Assembly (NCBI RefSeq): GCF_030503895.2
Contig: NZ_CP129970.2
Location: forward strand, 1,180,001-1,244,000
Direction of reading: 5' to 3'
From: Marivirga arenosa
GTDB taxonomy: Bacteria; Bacteroidota; Bacteroidia; Cytophagales; Cyclobacteriaceae
DNA length: 64,000 nucleotides
In this document: piece after piece, positions 1 through 9,143 of the stretch
Numbering within the stretch: the first letter of the stretch is position 1
How the letters are laid out: the number at the start of each line of letters is the position of its first letter
Program-made: the position numbers and the translations under genes
The notes under the pieces: model-generated
Told to the model about the DNA's origin: nothing
Seen by the model: only the letters and a program-made list of their open reading frames with translations
Databases searched by the model: none

Positions 1-90
1 TTAATAAAAATGACATCAAAAATTGAAATACCCTATTCATGATGAGGTAATACGGTAACATGAATCTTTTAGTTTTCTAATTAAACTTAA

Positions 91-125
91 AAAGCCACTG
101 TTTAAATATAAATAGTGGCTTTTTA
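91..125. terminator. Bidirectional rho-independent terminator
   Basis: A 7-bp stem AGCCACT/AGTGGCT, extended by A:T pairs, has A-runs on the left and T-runs on the right, so it can work in both directions. It lies downstream of dnaJ. Its symmetry suggests a convergent plus-strand gene ending just left of the window. Confidence 0.75.
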
Positions 126-177
126 ACAATTTAACTTAAAAAAGTGCTTTTATATCAAATTCTGCTCAGAGTGCAAA

Positions 178-1305
178 TCAATTAAAAAACTCTTTTACTC
201 TATCAAAAAATCCTTTATCCGCTTTAGTAGGATTAGGTTTGAAGTTATCTGAACCTCTCATGCTTTCAAGCATTTGCTTTTCATCATCAGAGACTTTTTT
301 AGGAGTCCAAACATTTACATGTATTAATTGATCACCTCTACCGTAACCATTTACATCTCCTACCCCTTTGCCTCTTAACCTTAAGATTTTACCTGACTGC
401 GTACCAGTTTCTATCTTAATCTTTACTTTACCATCAATTGTTGGAACCTCAACAGAAGTACCTAAAACAGCATCAACAAAGTTTAGATAAAGATCGTAGA
501 TGATGTTATTCCCATCACGCTTCAATACATCATGCTCCAACTCCTCAATCAAGATCATCAAATCACCGGCTGGCCCACCCATTGGTGCCTCATTTCCTTT
601 ACCTGACATTGATAATTGCATACCATCTGAAACTCCAGCAGGAATTTTTACATTGATAACCTCTTCTTTTGACTGAAGACCTGTATTATCTACATGAGGT
701 GGTTTTTTATCAATAAATTTACCTGATCCATGACAAGTAGGGCAAGTACTAGCTGAAACCATTTGTCCTAACATAGTATTCGTTACTCTTCTTACCTGGC
801 CAGAACCTCCACAGGTTTCACAAGTTTTGTAGGTAACACCATCAGCAGAAACTAGACGGTTTACCTTAATCTTCTTTTCACAACCATGAGCAATCTCTTT
901 TAAATTAAGTTTCAACTTAATTCTTAGGTTAGATCCTCTTCTACCTCTACTTCTACGGCCACCGCCTCCACCAAAGAAGCTTTCGAAGCCGCCACCTCCG
1001 CCACCACCGAAGATGTCACCAAATTGAGAGAAGATATCTTCCATATTCATACCTCCTCCACCGAAGCCACCAGGGCCTCCTTTCATACCATCATGACCAA
1101 ATTGATCATATCGTTGGCGTTTTTGTGGATCTCTTAAAACTTCATATGCTTCCGCTGCTTCCTTAAATTTCTCCTCTGCTTCTGGGTTATCAGGATTTTT
1201 ATCAGGATGAAATTTGATGGCTACTTTTCTATAAGCCTTCTTAATCTCATCATCCGAAGCCCCTTTGCTAACACCAAGAATATCATAATAGTCTCTCTTC
1301 GCCAT
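178..1305 (-). CDS. dnaJ: Chaperone DnaJ with only two CxxCxGxG motifs
   Basis: Hsp40 co-chaperone that delivers unfolded clients to DnaK and stimulates its ATPase in the cytoplasm. The J domain (about residues 4-70) has HPD at 33-35. A Gly/Phe-rich linker follows (about 75-125), then the zinc region and the C-terminal client-binding domains. The zinc region carries CxxCxGxG only at 162-169 and 188-195. Normal DnaJ has four such motifs; by position these are motifs 2 and 3, and motifs 1 and 4 are absent. The reading frame is intact, so this is not an obvious frameshift. The gene lies 10 bp downstream of grpE in the same direction, so it is probably an operon. dnaK is not in the window. Family assignment is certain; the effect of the missing zinc centre is inference. 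Confidence 0.97.
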   Translation of the reverse strand: MAKRDYYDILGVSKGASDDEIKKAYRKVAIKFHPDKNPDNPEAEEKFKEAAEAYEVLRDPQKRQRYDQFGHDGMKGGPGGFGGGGMNMEDIFSQFGDIFGGGGGGGFESFFGGGGGRRSRGRRGSNLRIKLKLNLKEIAHGCEKKIKVNRLVSADGVTYKTCETCGGSGQVRRVTNTMLGQMVSASTCPTCHGSGKFIDKKPPHVDNTGLQSKEEVINVKIPAGVSDGMQLSMSGKGNEAPMGGPAGDLMILIEELEHDVLKRDGNNIIYDLYLNFVDAVLGTSVEVPTIDGKVKIKIETGTQSGKILRLRGKGVGDVNGYGRGDQLIHVNVWTPKKVSDDEKQMLESMRGSDNFKPNPTKADKGFFDRVKEFFN

Positions 1306-1315
1306 CTTAATCTTT

Positions 1316-1927
1316 TTATTCTCCTATAACAACTTTTGCAAAACGGATAACCTTGTCATTCAATAGGTATCCTTTTTCAACTACATCAACCACTTTGCCC
1401 TTTAATTTTTCATCAGGTGCAGGTATTTTGGTAATTGCTTCATGGATTTCAGGATCAAATTCAATGCCTGCATCACTATCCATAGCTTTTAAGCCTTTAT
1501 TGGTTAATGTTTTCTCGAATTTATTTTTGATAAGCGTAAACCCTTCCTTTAAAGAATCATTTTCTGATTGGTCATCAAAAGATTTCTCAGCGCGTTCAAA
1601 ATCATCCATAACGGGTAATAATTCAGAAATCAACTCTTCTGAAGCAGTTTTTACTAATTCTAATCTCTCTTTTGCATTTCTTCTTCTGAAATTTTCAAAT
1701 TCAGAATAAAGACGTAAGAATTTATCCTTAGACTCTGCCAGTTCTATTTCTAACTTCTCAAAATCTGACAATTCTTCATCCTTTGCTTGAGCTTCAGCCG
1801 CTGCTTTTTTTTCCTCTTCCGTCAACTCGTCTTTTACTTCCTCATCAGAATTCTGCTCATCTTTTATATCTTCAGCATTTTCAGCTGTTTTATTCAAATC
1901 TTTTTCGTCTAATTCTTCTTTAGCCAT
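1316..1927 (-). CDS. grpE: Nucleotide exchange factor GrpE
   Basis: Exchange factor that releases ADP from DnaK. The first 55 or so residues are very acidic and Lys/Glu rich and look disordered. They are followed by a long helix containing the family-typical EFENFRRR stretch (about residue 75) and a C-terminal beta domain ending in RFAKVVIGE. The length of 203 residues is normal. It is the first gene of a grpE-dnaJ unit, with 10 bp between the two. I see no clear TAnnTTTG element; the best upstream match is TAAGTTTA. No CIRCE-like inverted repeat was seen. Confidence 0.96.
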   Translation of the reverse strand: MAKEELDEKDLNKTAENAEDIKDEQNSDEEVKDELTEEEKKAAAEAQAKDEELSDFEKLEIELAESKDKFLRLYSEFENFRRRNAKERLELVKTASEELISELLPVMDDFERAEKSFDDQSENDSLKEGFTLIKNKFEKTLTNKGLKAMDSDAGIEFDPEIHEAITKIPAPDEKLKGKVVDVVEKGYLLNDKVIRFAKVVIGE

Positions 1928-2008
1928 AACTGTATGATGTTATTAAACTTATTTTAAGCAATATTTAACAAGGATTTTGCCAAGCCAAGATTAGCTGACA
2001 AGATGACA

Positions 2009-3001
2009 TTAGGCGGTTAAAGCCTTCCAAATCATATCTTTCAGCTGATCAATATTAAATTGTGTTAATGAAGAAATAAAAACATAAGGAAGCTCTTTCG
2101 GAATTTCTACTTTAAGCTCTTCCATTAGCTCTTCATCCAATAAATCAGCTTTTGTAATCGCTAAAAGTCTATTCTTATCCAGCAGCTCAGGATTATATTC
2201 TTTTAGCTCATTTATTAGTATTTCATACTCTTTCTTTACATCCTTACTATCTGCAGGAATCATAAAAAGTAGTATAGAATTTCTTTCGATATGTCTTAAA
2301 AATCGAGTCCCTAATCCTTTACCTGCCGCGGCACCCTCAATTATTCCAGGGATGTCCGCCATAACAAATGACTTATGATCTCGGTAAGGAATTACCCCTA
2401 AATTTGGAGTTAGAGTTGTGAAAGCATAATCAGCAATTTCTGGCTTTGCAGCAGAAACTACAGAAAGCAAGGTGCTTTTACCAGCATTAGGAAATCCCAC
2501 TAAGCCAACATCTGCTAATAGCTTTAATTCAAGAATAATCCATTCTTCAATACCATCTTCACCAGGTTGGGCATAGCGTGGTGTCTGGTTGGTAGACGTT
2601 TTAAAATTAGCATTACCTAATCCTCCTCTTCCTCCTTGGGTCAAAATCTTTTCCTCTCCCTCTTCGGTGATTTCAAATCTTACTTCACCCGTCTCAGCAT
2701 CTTTAGCTACAGTCCCTAAGGGAACTTCTAAGATCACATCTTTGCCATCAGCACCAGAACTTCTTGCTCCTGCTCCAGGTGCACCAGCATCTGCAATCAC
2801 ATGTTTCTTATATTTCAAATGGAGTAATGTCCATAATTGAGTGTTACCTCTAAGAATAATATTTCCTCCTCGGCCACCATTTCCTCCATCTGGCCCACCT
2901 TTTGGAACGTGTTTCTCTCTACGCATAGAAACAGCACCTGCACCACCTTTTCCTGAGCGAGAGCAGAATTTCACATAATCAATAAAGTTTGGATTGGCCA
3001 T
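2009..3001 (-). CDS. obg: Obg-family GTPase (ribosome assembly)
   Basis: Essential GTPase associated with 50S ribosome maturation and stress signalling. The N-terminal glycine-rich Obg fold spans residues 1-160. The G domain has the P-loop GFPNAGKST at 169-177, DIPG at 216-219 and TKAD at 283-286. At 330 residues it ends right after the G domain and lacks the OCT tail of some firmicute and proteobacterial homologues. The gene stands alone, with a TAAATTTG element 20 bp before the start (minus strand, 3021-3028). The next gene upstream, adk, is separated by a terminator. Confidence 0.97.
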   Translation of the reverse strand: MANPNFIDYVKFCSRSGKGGAGAVSMRREKHVPKGGPDGGNGGRGGNIILRGNTQLWTLLHLKYKKHVIADAGAPGAGARSSGADGKDVILEVPLGTVAKDAETGEVRFEITEEGEEKILTQGGRGGLGNANFKTSTNQTPRYAQPGEDGIEEWIILELKLLADVGLVGFPNAGKSTLLSVVSAAKPEIADYAFTTLTPNLGVIPYRDHKSFVMADIPGIIEGAAAGKGLGTRFLRHIERNSILLFMIPADSKDVKKEYEILINELKEYNPELLDKNRLLAITKADLLDEELMEELKVEIPKELPYVFISSLTQFNIDQLKDMIWKALTA

Positions 3002-3020
3002 TGGACTAATTTTTAAGGCG

Positions 3021-3028
3021 CAAATTTA
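3021..3028 (-). promoter_or_regulatory. Bacteroidota -7 element before obg
   Basis: Minus-strand TAAATTTG matches the Bacteroidota -7 consensus TAnnTTTG. It is 19 bp from the obg start codon, which predicts a leader of about 15 nt. No clear -33 TTG was found at the usual distance. Confidence 0.5.
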
Positions 3029-3050
3029 GGTTAAATTCGGCAGTAAATAA

Positions 3051-3085
3051 AAAAGCCGACCCATTTTGAATGAGTCGGCTCTTTT
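3051..3085 (-). terminator. Terminator of adk
   Basis: An inverted repeat AGCCGAC/GTCGGCT, with a further imperfect CCCA/TGAG extension, is followed on the minus strand by six T residues. It lies 16 bp beyond the adk stop codon. Confidence 0.8.
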
Positions 3086-3100
3086 CGAGACTGAAATCAA

Positions 3101-3679
3101 CTACTTCAATTTATCAATTTCAGTTGAAATATTATTAAAAATCTCCTCGATGCTACCCACACCATGAATCTTTACATACTTTCCTTCAGCATCGTAGTAA
3201 TTTGCAACAGGTAAAGTTTCCGCAAGATAAACCTTTATTCTATTTTCAATTTTAGTTATATCTTGATCATCAGCTCTTCCTGATGTTTTACCTCTTTCTT
3301 GAATTCTTTTTTTCAATTCTTCTTCAGGAACATCTAAAGCAATCATACCCGCAATTTTTTCTCCCTTTTCTTCTAAAAGAGTATCTAATGCATTTGCTTG
3401 AGGTACAGTTCTTGGAAAACCATCGAAAATATAGCCATCACTTGAGGCTTGAGTTTCTTTTATTTTCTCATCTACCATTCCAATCACCACCTCATCAGGC
3501 ACCAAATTACCTTCGTCCATATACTTTTGAGCTAACTTTCCTAAGTCAGTCCCTTCTCCCAAATGCTTACGGAATAAGTCACCGGTTGCAATGTGTGTTA
3601 ATTTATATTTGTCGATTATTTTTTCACTTTGGGTACCTTTACCTGCACCAGGAGGTCCAAATAGTATAATATTTAACAT
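3101..3679 (-). CDS. adk: Adenylate kinase
   Basis: Converts ATP plus AMP to 2 ADP in the cytoplasm. The P-loop GPPGAGKGTQ is at residues 8-17. The NMP-binding region follows (ATGDLFR near 32-38), and GFPRT lies near residue 87. The LID is short (around GRADDQ, residues 132-137) with no zinc cysteines. The length of 192 residues fits the short-LID type common in Bacteroidota. It is transcribed alone, with a promoter-like TATATTTG 22 bp upstream and a strong terminator downstream. Confidence 0.97.
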   Translation of the reverse strand: MLNIILFGPPGAGKGTQSEKIIDKYKLTHIATGDLFRKHLGEGTDLGKLAQKYMDEGNLVPDEVVIGMVDEKIKETQASSDGYIFDGFPRTVPQANALDTLLEEKGEKIAGMIALDVPEEELKKRIQERGKTSGRADDQDITKIENRIKVYLAETLPVANYYDAEGKYVKIHGVGSIEEIFNNISTEIDKLK

Positions 3680-3700
3680 GATTGTAATTTATAAGAAAAT

Positions 3701-3708
3701 CAAATATA
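3701..3708 (-). promoter_or_regulatory. Bacteroidota promoter of adk
   Basis: Minus-strand TATATTTG fits TAnnTTTG. A TTG (complement of 3731-3733) lies 22 bp further upstream, within the 17-23 bp spacing reported for Bacteroidota promoters. The predicted leader is about 17 nt. Confidence 0.6.
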
Positions 3709-3852
3709 AAAGTTTTATGATTAAAATTGCCAATAAAGGCTCCTCTTTGTAGAGAATATTGGAACCTCCATAGGTGTTTTATTGAATTTGAAGCTAATAG
3801 TTTAAATCAAGCCTATAGGTAATAAATGTTACCAACTTATACATAAGCTTTA

Positions 3853-4380
3853 TCATGCCAATTGATAAATCTCTTTTAGTTCTCTACCTTTTCCTTCATA
3901 ATCTAGCCCATATCCTACAACAAACTTATTAGGAATTTCAAAACCAACAAAATCTGGTTTATTCCCTTTTTCTTGAGCATCTGGTTTATGAAGTAAGCTA
4001 GCTACTTTAATGGATTTTGTTCCTAAATCCTTAAAAGCATCGAGTAAATGTTCTAAAGTATTTCCTGTATCCACTATATCCTCTAGTATCAGTAAATCTC
4101 GTCCAAAAACATTTTCCTTAAGGCCTAATATTTCTCTAACCTTACCAGTGGTTTTTAAAGCTTCATAAGAAGCTACTCTTATAAAAGTAAGTTCAACTGG
4201 AATATCCATTGATCTAATTAAATCTGCAGTAAAAATAAATGAACCATTCAAAACGCTAACTACCAAAGGCTCTTTATCCTGATAGTAATTATTGATTTCA
4301 CCTGCTAATTCACTGATTCTTTTACTGATTTCATCAGCAGAGATGAATGGAATGAATTCTTTATCTAAAATCTTCACCAT
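3853..4380 (-). CDS. hpt: Hypoxanthine phosphoribosyltransferase
   Basis: Purine salvage enzyme that makes IMP or GMP from hypoxanthine or guanine and PRPP. The PRPP-binding loop EDIVDTGNT sits at residues 100-108, and LNGSFIF at 44-50 fits the type I phosphoribosyltransferase fold. The length of 175 residues is typical. Its ATG directly abuts the stop codon of the upstream M42-like peptidase with no intervening base, so the two are almost certainly co-transcribed and probably translationally coupled. A 172-bp gap separates it from adk. Confidence 0.93.
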   Translation of the reverse strand: MVKILDKEFIPFISADEISKRISELAGEINNYYQDKEPLVVSVLNGSFIFTADLIRSMDIPVELTFIRVASYEALKTTGKVREILGLKENVFGRDLLILEDIVDTGNTLEHLLDAFKDLGTKSIKVASLLHKPDAQEKGNKPDFVGFEIPNKFVVGYGLDYEGKGRELKEIYQLA

Positions 4381-5298
4381 TTATAATTCACTCATTAAAT
4401 ATTTATACATTTCCACCATTGATTGGATGTCCTTTTTATGAACTTTCTCATCTGGTGAATGCACATTATCTTCAGGAGCACCAATAAAGCACCAGTCAAT
4501 AGGATAGGGTGTTTCTTGCAGATACCCTCCATCGCTTGAGCCACTTGCCTCAACTTCTAACTGATAGGGTATGTTTGAATTTTCTGCTAGGTTTTGAATC
4601 ATTTGAATGAACGATTGCCTTGGAACACTTTTATCACGCATCGAAATAGCAACGCCTTCAGCATGTTTTACACCCTCCGTTACCCATGTTATGTCAGAAA
4701 TTAATGCTTGATAAACGCCATATTTCTCTACCATAAATTTGGCAAGGAATGGAACAGAACCACCTCCATGCTCTTCATAGGTAGAAAAAATAATCATTCC
4801 ATCTTCCAAAGTTTCTGCCAGTTGTAGACAGTTGAATACACCAAGTCGATTATCTAAATAGCATGATTGTATGTATTCATCAGACTCTCTAAAATCACAT
4901 TCAAAAGTTAAACTAGCTCCTCTGTCAATCCCTCTTCCAAATTTGTAGAATGTCTGATTCTCTTTATTGACCTCCAACTCACAAGCAATAGGCCCTAGTG
5001 AATCTTCACCTTTTAACCTATATCCTGTTTTAGCATCTGGCCCCCCGATAGGAACCAATTGATTTTCATACCTAACCGTAAACCCAATAGAATCCATATG
5101 GGCAAAAACTGCAGTCCTCGGCTCACCAAATACTAATATTAAGCAATCCTGAAATTCTTCACCATGATACAGCTTAGGTTGTACTTTCCAATTCGCTTGG
5201 TTCTTTTTTATGTATTGAAGCAGATAATTTTTCATTGTGTATTCTTCTCCAGAAGGAGCGTGAATACTGCAGAGTTCTTTAAGTAAATTATAATCCAT
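4381..5298 (-). CDS. M42/M20-like metallopeptidase
   Basis: Predicted cytoplasmic zinc- or cobalt-dependent aminopeptidase of the M42/M20/M28 clan. Visible metal-site motifs are AHMDSIGF (about residues 66-73), a CYLDNRLG stretch with the bridging Asp (about 144-151), and YEEHGGGS (about 174-181) in place of the EEVG of classic M42 enzymes. A late histidine occurs in NVHSPDE. At 305 residues it is shorter than most M42 peptidases (about 340-360). No signal peptide. It is first in a two-gene unit with hpt. Substrate unknown; the call is clan-level only. Confidence 0.75.
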   Translation of the reverse strand: MDYNLLKELCSIHAPSGEEYTMKNYLLQYIKKNQANWKVQPKLYHGEEFQDCLILVFGEPRTAVFAHMDSIGFTVRYENQLVPIGGPDAKTGYRLKGEDSLGPIACELEVNKENQTFYKFGRGIDRGASLTFECDFRESDEYIQSCYLDNRLGVFNCLQLAETLEDGMIIFSTYEEHGGGSVPFLAKFMVEKYGVYQALISDITWVTEGVKHAEGVAISMRDKSVPRQSFIQMIQNLAENSNIPYQLEVEASGSSDGGYLQETPYPIDWCFIGAPEDNVHSPDEKVHKKDIQSMVEMYKYLMSEL

Positions 5299-5306
5299 AA
5301 GTGCTG

Positions 5307-5314
5307 CAAAGTTA
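5307..5314 (-). promoter_or_regulatory. Bacteroidota -7 element before the peptidase-hpt unit
   Basis: Minus-strand TAACTTTG fits TAnnTTTG and ends 8 bp before the ATG at 5298, so only a very short leader would remain. No TTG is visible at -33 spacing. Confidence 0.5.
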
Positions 5315-5414
5315 AAATCTTTTAGTAGGAGAAATAAAATTCGGAACTGGATATTTCATTTTTTTAATTTTTTTCTTAAAAAATAAAATTATATTTAGGT
5401 TTTGACAGCTTTTA

Positions 5415-6086
5415 ATGTCAACCTTAATTCCACTAATGTATATTTTAGATAAAGAAAATAGCATTGCGAACCACTTCATAGCCGAATTGAGAGAAATCGA
5501 CATTCAAAAAGACCGCTATAGATTTAGGAGAAATTTAGAAAGGCTAGCTGAGATCTTAGCTTATGAAATTTCTAAATCTTTATATTATCAGCAAAAAGAA
5601 ATCCAAACTCCTCTTGAAACTACCTCAATTTCATTAATGCATGATTTTCCTGTTATAATCAGTGTTTTAAGAGCTGGATTGCCTTTTCACCAAGGGTTTT
5701 TAAATGTATTTGATCATTCCGATTCAGGATTCATAGGTGCTTTTAGAAAACATATAAATAGTGATGAGTTTGAAATAGAGATGGGTTACGAAGCACTTCC
5801 TCCTGTAAACGGAAGGTTTGTAGTTTTAGCTGATCCTATGTTAGCAACAGGAAGATCGATGGTAAAAGCTGTTCATCATATTAGAAAAAACGGTTCTCCT
5901 GAGAAAATAATTATTGCTTCTGCAATTGGTACACCAGAAGGTATTCAATACATAGATGACCATCTAGATGGCAATTATGAAATCTATTTAGGTTCACTTG
6001 ACAGAGAATTGAATGAAAAGTCGTACATCCTACCTGGATTAGGTGATGCTGGAGATTTAAGTTTTGGTCCTAAAAACACTCATTAG
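5415..6086 (+). CDS. upp: Uracil phosphoribosyltransferase
   Basis: Pyrimidine salvage enzyme that makes UMP from uracil and PRPP. The PRPP loop DPMLATGRS is at residues 140-148. The SVLRAGLPF stretch near 83-91 and GDAGDLSFG near the C-terminus are family hallmarks. The length of 223 residues is close to the usual 208-216. A second in-frame ATG at 5436 (MYILDKEN) gives 216 residues and is a plausible alternative start. The exchanger gene follows 2 bp after the stop codon, so the pair is probably an operon. Confidence 0.95.
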   Translation: MSTLIPLMYILDKENSIANHFIAELREIDIQKDRYRFRRNLERLAEILAYEISKSLYYQQKEIQTPLETTSISLMHDFPVIISVLRAGLPFHQGFLNVFDHSDSGFIGAFRKHINSDEFEIEMGYEALPPVNGRFVVLADPMLATGRSMVKAVHHIRKNGSPEKIIIASAIGTPEGIQYIDDHLDGNYEIYLGSLDRELNEKSYILPGLGDAGDLSFGPKNTH

Positions 6087-6088
6087 CG

Positions 6089-7048
6089 ATGCCTCTCAGC
6101 AATACTATATTATTATTTGTTGGCTTAGCGGTATTAATCCTCGGTGGAGAATTATTAGTTCGTGGTGCTTCAAGAATTGCCTTAAGGCTAAAAATGTCTC
6201 CTTTAGTAGTGGGGATTACAATTGTAGCTTTTGGTACATCCGCACCAGAATTATTGATAAGTATACAAGCAGCAATAGCGGGGAGCCCAGACATTACGAT
6301 GGGAAATGTTATAGGGTCAAATATCTGCAATATTGCCCTCGTCTTAGGAATCACCTCACTTATTGCACCCATTCCTGTAAATAGTGACACTATTAAAATT
6401 GACTGGCCCATGACAATGGGCTGTTCATTGTTACTTTACTTTTTAGTTCAAGAAGGATATGTTGATGATTATGAAGGTCTAGGCTTTGTATTACTCCTTG
6501 CATTGTATTTGTTTTTTATCATTCGCAGATCACGAAAAAATCATATTAACCCAGAAGATCTTGGATTAGAGATAGAAACACCGAAAAGTCCTGCTACTAG
6601 AAAGAATATCATTAAAGACGGAAGCCTAATCTTAATTGGTGGAGCAGGCTTATATTTTGGATCTGATTGGTTTGTAAATAGTGCGAAAGATTTGGCTCTT
6701 TTCATGGGTATTAGTGAGCGAATAGTGGGAATAACAGTAGTAGCTTTAGGAACTAGTTTACCTGAGCTTGTTACCTCAGTAGTAGCTGCTTTTAAAAAGG
6801 AAACTGATATGGCATTAGGCAACCTAATGGGGTCAAATATATTTAATATCTTATCCATATTAGGTATCACCAGTTTGATATCAGAAATTCAAGTAAGTGA
6901 GATAATACTGAATTCTGATATCATTTGGATGTTGGGTATCACATTACTCATTCTACCGTTTATGGCTATAAATAAAATTGTAGACCGTTATGAAGGTTTA
7001 ATTTTATTAGGGATATATATTTATTATACGATTAATGTAATATCCTGA
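6089..7048 (+). CDS. Calcium/sodium antiporter (CaCA family, YrbG-like)
   Basis: Inner-membrane cation exchanger that uses a Na+ or H+ gradient to expel Ca2+. About ten hydrophobic segments are split by a hydrophilic loop near residues 150-175 (DLGLEIETPKSP). Each half carries the alpha-repeat signature: GTSAPELLIS with GSNICNIALVLG in the first, and GTSLPELVTS with GSNIFNILSILG in the second. The acidic residue in each is the ion-binding Glu of the family. At 319 residues it is full length. It sits 2 bp after upp and probably shares its transcript. Confidence 0.92.
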   Translation: MPLSNTILLFVGLAVLILGGELLVRGASRIALRLKMSPLVVGITIVAFGTSAPELLISIQAAIAGSPDITMGNVIGSNICNIALVLGITSLIAPIPVNSDTIKIDWPMTMGCSLLLYFLVQEGYVDDYEGLGFVLLLALYLFFIIRRSRKNHINPEDLGLEIETPKSPATRKNIIKDGSLILIGGAGLYFGSDWFVNSAKDLALFMGISERIVGITVVALGTSLPELVTSVVAAFKKETDMALGNLMGSNIFNILSILGITSLISEIQVSEIILNSDIIWMLGITLLILPFMAINKIVDRYEGLILLGIYIYYTINVIS

Positions 7049-7053
7049 ATCAA

Positions 7054-7956
7054 TTAATTTTCTTCATCTGGCAGCATTTCAATATCCTGAATCAATACTT
7101 TTTTAGAAATGCTCTGCCCTGTTAATGTGGCAGCTAAACCTCCCATAGCTGTTTCTTTATATTTCGTTTCCATGCTTTGCCCTACTTCTCCTAAAGCATC
7201 AACACATTCATCAACTGGAATTACACCACTTACATTGGATAAAGCAATTTGTGCAGAAGAATTTGCAATTGCAGCAGCACTAGCATTTCTGACCACACAA
7301 GGAACTTCAACTAAACCTGCAACTGGATCACAAACCAACCCTAGCATGCACTGTATTGTAATCGCTACCGCATTAAAAACTTGATCGATATCTCCTCCTA
7401 AACAATACACTATAGCTCCAGACGCCATCGCAGCAGCACTACCTGTTTCAGCCTGACATCCACCAACAGCTCCTGCCAAAGAAGCTTTTTGCTCAATTAT
7501 TAACGCAATCCCTGCCCCTACTAATAAGCCTTCTAATATTTTTCGATCATCTAAACCGTGAATTTCTTGCAAAGTGAACATTGTGCCTGGCAAAATACCA
7601 CTAGCTCCTGCAGTTGGAGCAGCAACAACCCGGCCCATACAGGAATTCACTTCTTTTGCTGCTAGAGCTCTAGATATAAGTTTTTGAAAATTAGGATCTA
7701 ATACTGTTAATGGGTTATGATATACTTTTTTAGCTCCATTATTTATCATTCCGGATCGTGAATGCATATCTTCTTCCAAGCCCGTTTTAACAGCATCCTT
7801 CATTACATCATAGGCCGTTTGTAAGTTTTCCCAAACGAAATCTTCATCTTTCCCCTTCTGATCTTTTTCATATTCCAATACTGGTTCGTAAAGCTTCGTA
7901 CCCTTCTTCTCACAGTATTCTTTCCATTCCTTAAATTCACTAAAAAGTATTGACAT
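7054..7956 (-). CDS. sdaAA: L-serine dehydratase, alpha chain (Fe-S type)
   Basis: Deaminates L-serine to pyruvate and ammonia using a [4Fe-4S] cluster. This 300-residue protein corresponds to the alpha domain only. Conserved stretches are SCMGRVVAAPTAGASG (about 105-120) and the cysteines at about 167 (GGCQAE), 209 (LVCDP) and 220 (VPCVVRN), the expected cluster ligands. There is no beta domain in frame and no sdaAB beside it, so either the partner is encoded elsewhere or the alpha chain acts alone. It converges on the exchanger gene with only 5 bp between the stop codons. No clear promoter element was found. Confidence 0.93.
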   Translation of the reverse strand: MSILFSEFKEWKEYCEKKGTKLYEPVLEYEKDQKGKDEDFVWENLQTAYDVMKDAVKTGLEEDMHSRSGMINNGAKKVYHNPLTVLDPNFQKLISRALAAKEVNSCMGRVVAAPTAGASGILPGTMFTLQEIHGLDDRKILEGLLVGAGIALIIEQKASLAGAVGGCQAETGSAAAMASGAIVYCLGGDIDQVFNAVAITIQCMLGLVCDPVAGLVEVPCVVRNASAAAIANSSAQIALSNVSGVIPVDECVDALGEVGQSMETKYKETAMGGLAATLTGQSISKKVLIQDIEMLPDEEN

Positions 7957-8042
7957 GACAGTATTGTTTTAGCCTTTTGAATATATCGGCAAAGAAAAAG
8001 AAAAGTTTAGCAATATTATAATTCAGAAGCATAATATGAATG

Positions 8043-8050
8043 TATATTTG
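8043..8050 (+). promoter_or_regulatory. Bacteroidota -7 element directly before hemE
   Basis: TATATTTG is a perfect TAnnTTTG, only 4 bp before the hemE ATG at 8055. Initiation 4-6 bp after this element would start the RNA at or next to the A of the start codon. It also argues against the upstream ATG at 8040, which would lie before the promoter element. Confidence 0.6.
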
Positions 8051-8054
8051 CAGC

Positions 8055-9086
8055 ATGGAATTAAAAAATGATCTGCTATTAAGAGCAGCCAAAGGCGAAA
8101 AGGTAGAAAGAACACCTGTTTGGCTAATGCGCCAGGCTGGTAGAATTCTTCCAGAATATAGAAAAGTTAGAGCAAGTGTAAGTGGTTTTATTGAATTGGC
8201 GCAAACTCCAGAGTTAGCGGCTGAAGTAACCATTCAACCCGTTGATCTATTAGGAGTTGATGCAGCTATTATTTTTTCTGATATTTTAGTCATACCTGAA
8301 GCCATGGGCTTACCATATGAAATGGTGGAGAAAAGAGGACCTCATTTCCCTGACACCATCAAATCTAAAAGTGATGTTGAAAAATTAAGAGTTGCCAATG
8401 TAGAAGAAAGTCTTTCTTACGTTACAAAAGCTATAGAAATAACAAAGAATGATTTAAATGGAAGAGTTCCCTTAATTGGTTTTGCTGGTGCACCATGGAC
8501 AATTTTCGCTTATATGGTGGAAGGGGGTGGAAGCAAAACATTCTCCAAGGCTAAGGCTATGCTTTACACAGAGCCAGAACTTTCTCATCAATTATTAGAT
8601 AAAATCACCGATAGCACGATAGCTTATTTAAAAGCACAAATTTCTAGTGGAGCAGATTTAGTTCAGGTTTTTGATAGCTGGGCAGGCATACTTTCTCACG
8701 CTCAATATCAGGAATTTGCCATTCCTTATTTAAAAAGAATAGCAGATGAAATACAAAATGTTCCTAAAACTATTTTCGCTAAAGATGCACACGCTGCATT
8801 CGCTGATTTAAGCCAATTAGATTATAATACTATTGGACTCGATTGGACTATGAGCCCTATTGAAGTAAGAAAAATTGTTGGAGATGATCGAACTCTACAA
8901 GGAAATCTTGATCCTTGTGTGCTTTATGCTGATAAAGAAACGATCAGAAAGCATACTAAAAATATGCTTTCCCAATTTGGCGAAGGAAGGCATATAGCCA
9001 ACTTAGGTCATGGCGTTTATCCTGATATTAATCCAGATCATGTGAAATACTTCATAGAAGCGGTGAAAGAATTTGGGGTTAAATAA
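8055..9086 (+). CDS. hemE: Uroporphyrinogen decarboxylase
   Basis: Haem pathway enzyme that decarboxylates uroporphyrinogen III to coproporphyrinogen III. The N-terminal signature [14 protein letters not shown] begins near residue 23, and the second signature [16 protein letters not shown] is near residue 142. The length is 343 residues from the ATG at 8055. An ATG five codons upstream (8040) is in frame but overlaps the promoter element, so 8055 is preferred. The gene is monocistronic, with a strong bidirectional terminator after it. Confidence 0.97.
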   Translation: MELKNDLLLRAAKGEKVERTPVWLMRQAGRILPEYRKVRASVSGFIELAQTPELAAEVTIQPVDLLGVDAAIIFSDILVIPEAMGLPYEMVEKRGPHFPDTIKSKSDVEKLRVANVEESLSYVTKAIEITKNDLNGRVPLIGFAGAPWTIFAYMVEGGGSKTFSKAKAMLYTEPELSHQLLDKITDSTIAYLKAQISSGADLVQVFDSWAGILSHAQYQEFAIPYLKRIADEIQNVPKTIFAKDAHAAFADLSQLDYNTIGLDWTMSPIEVRKIVGDDRTLQGNLDPCVLYADKETIRKHTKNMLSQFGEGRHIANLGHGVYPDINPDHVKYFIEAVKEFGVK

Positions 9087-9108
9087 AACTTGACGATTTC
9101 AATAAATT

Positions 9109-9141
9109 AAAAAGGCGAGAAATAATTTTTCTCGCCTTTTT
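9109..9141. terminator. Bidirectional terminator between hemE and the antiporter gene
   Basis: The stem AAAGGCGAGAAA/TTTCTCGCCTTT has a 4-5 nt loop, with T-runs on the plus strand and A-runs on the left. It serves both convergent genes. Confidence 0.85.
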
Positions 9142-9143
9142 AA

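Noticed and set aside
1-42. In-frame tail LIKMTSKIEIPYS ending at TGA 40-42 could be the end of a plus-strand gene running in from the left.
   Set aside because: Too short to identify, and one of three frames will show such a tail by chance. The bidirectional terminator at 91-125 is only weak support.
1966-1984. Minus-strand TTGGCAAAATCCTTGTT upstream of grpE resembles a sigma-54 promoter.
   Set aside because: The -12 GC is GT and the -24 half lacks CG; heat-shock genes are not expected sigma-54 targets.
5312-5503. Minus-strand frame of 63 codons over the start of upp.
   Set aside because: Overlaps a certain gene on the other strand and has no recognisable domain.
6064-6384. Plus-strand frame of 106 codons overlapping the start of the exchanger gene.
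   Set aside because: Out-of-frame shadow of a clear CaCA gene with lower-complexity product.
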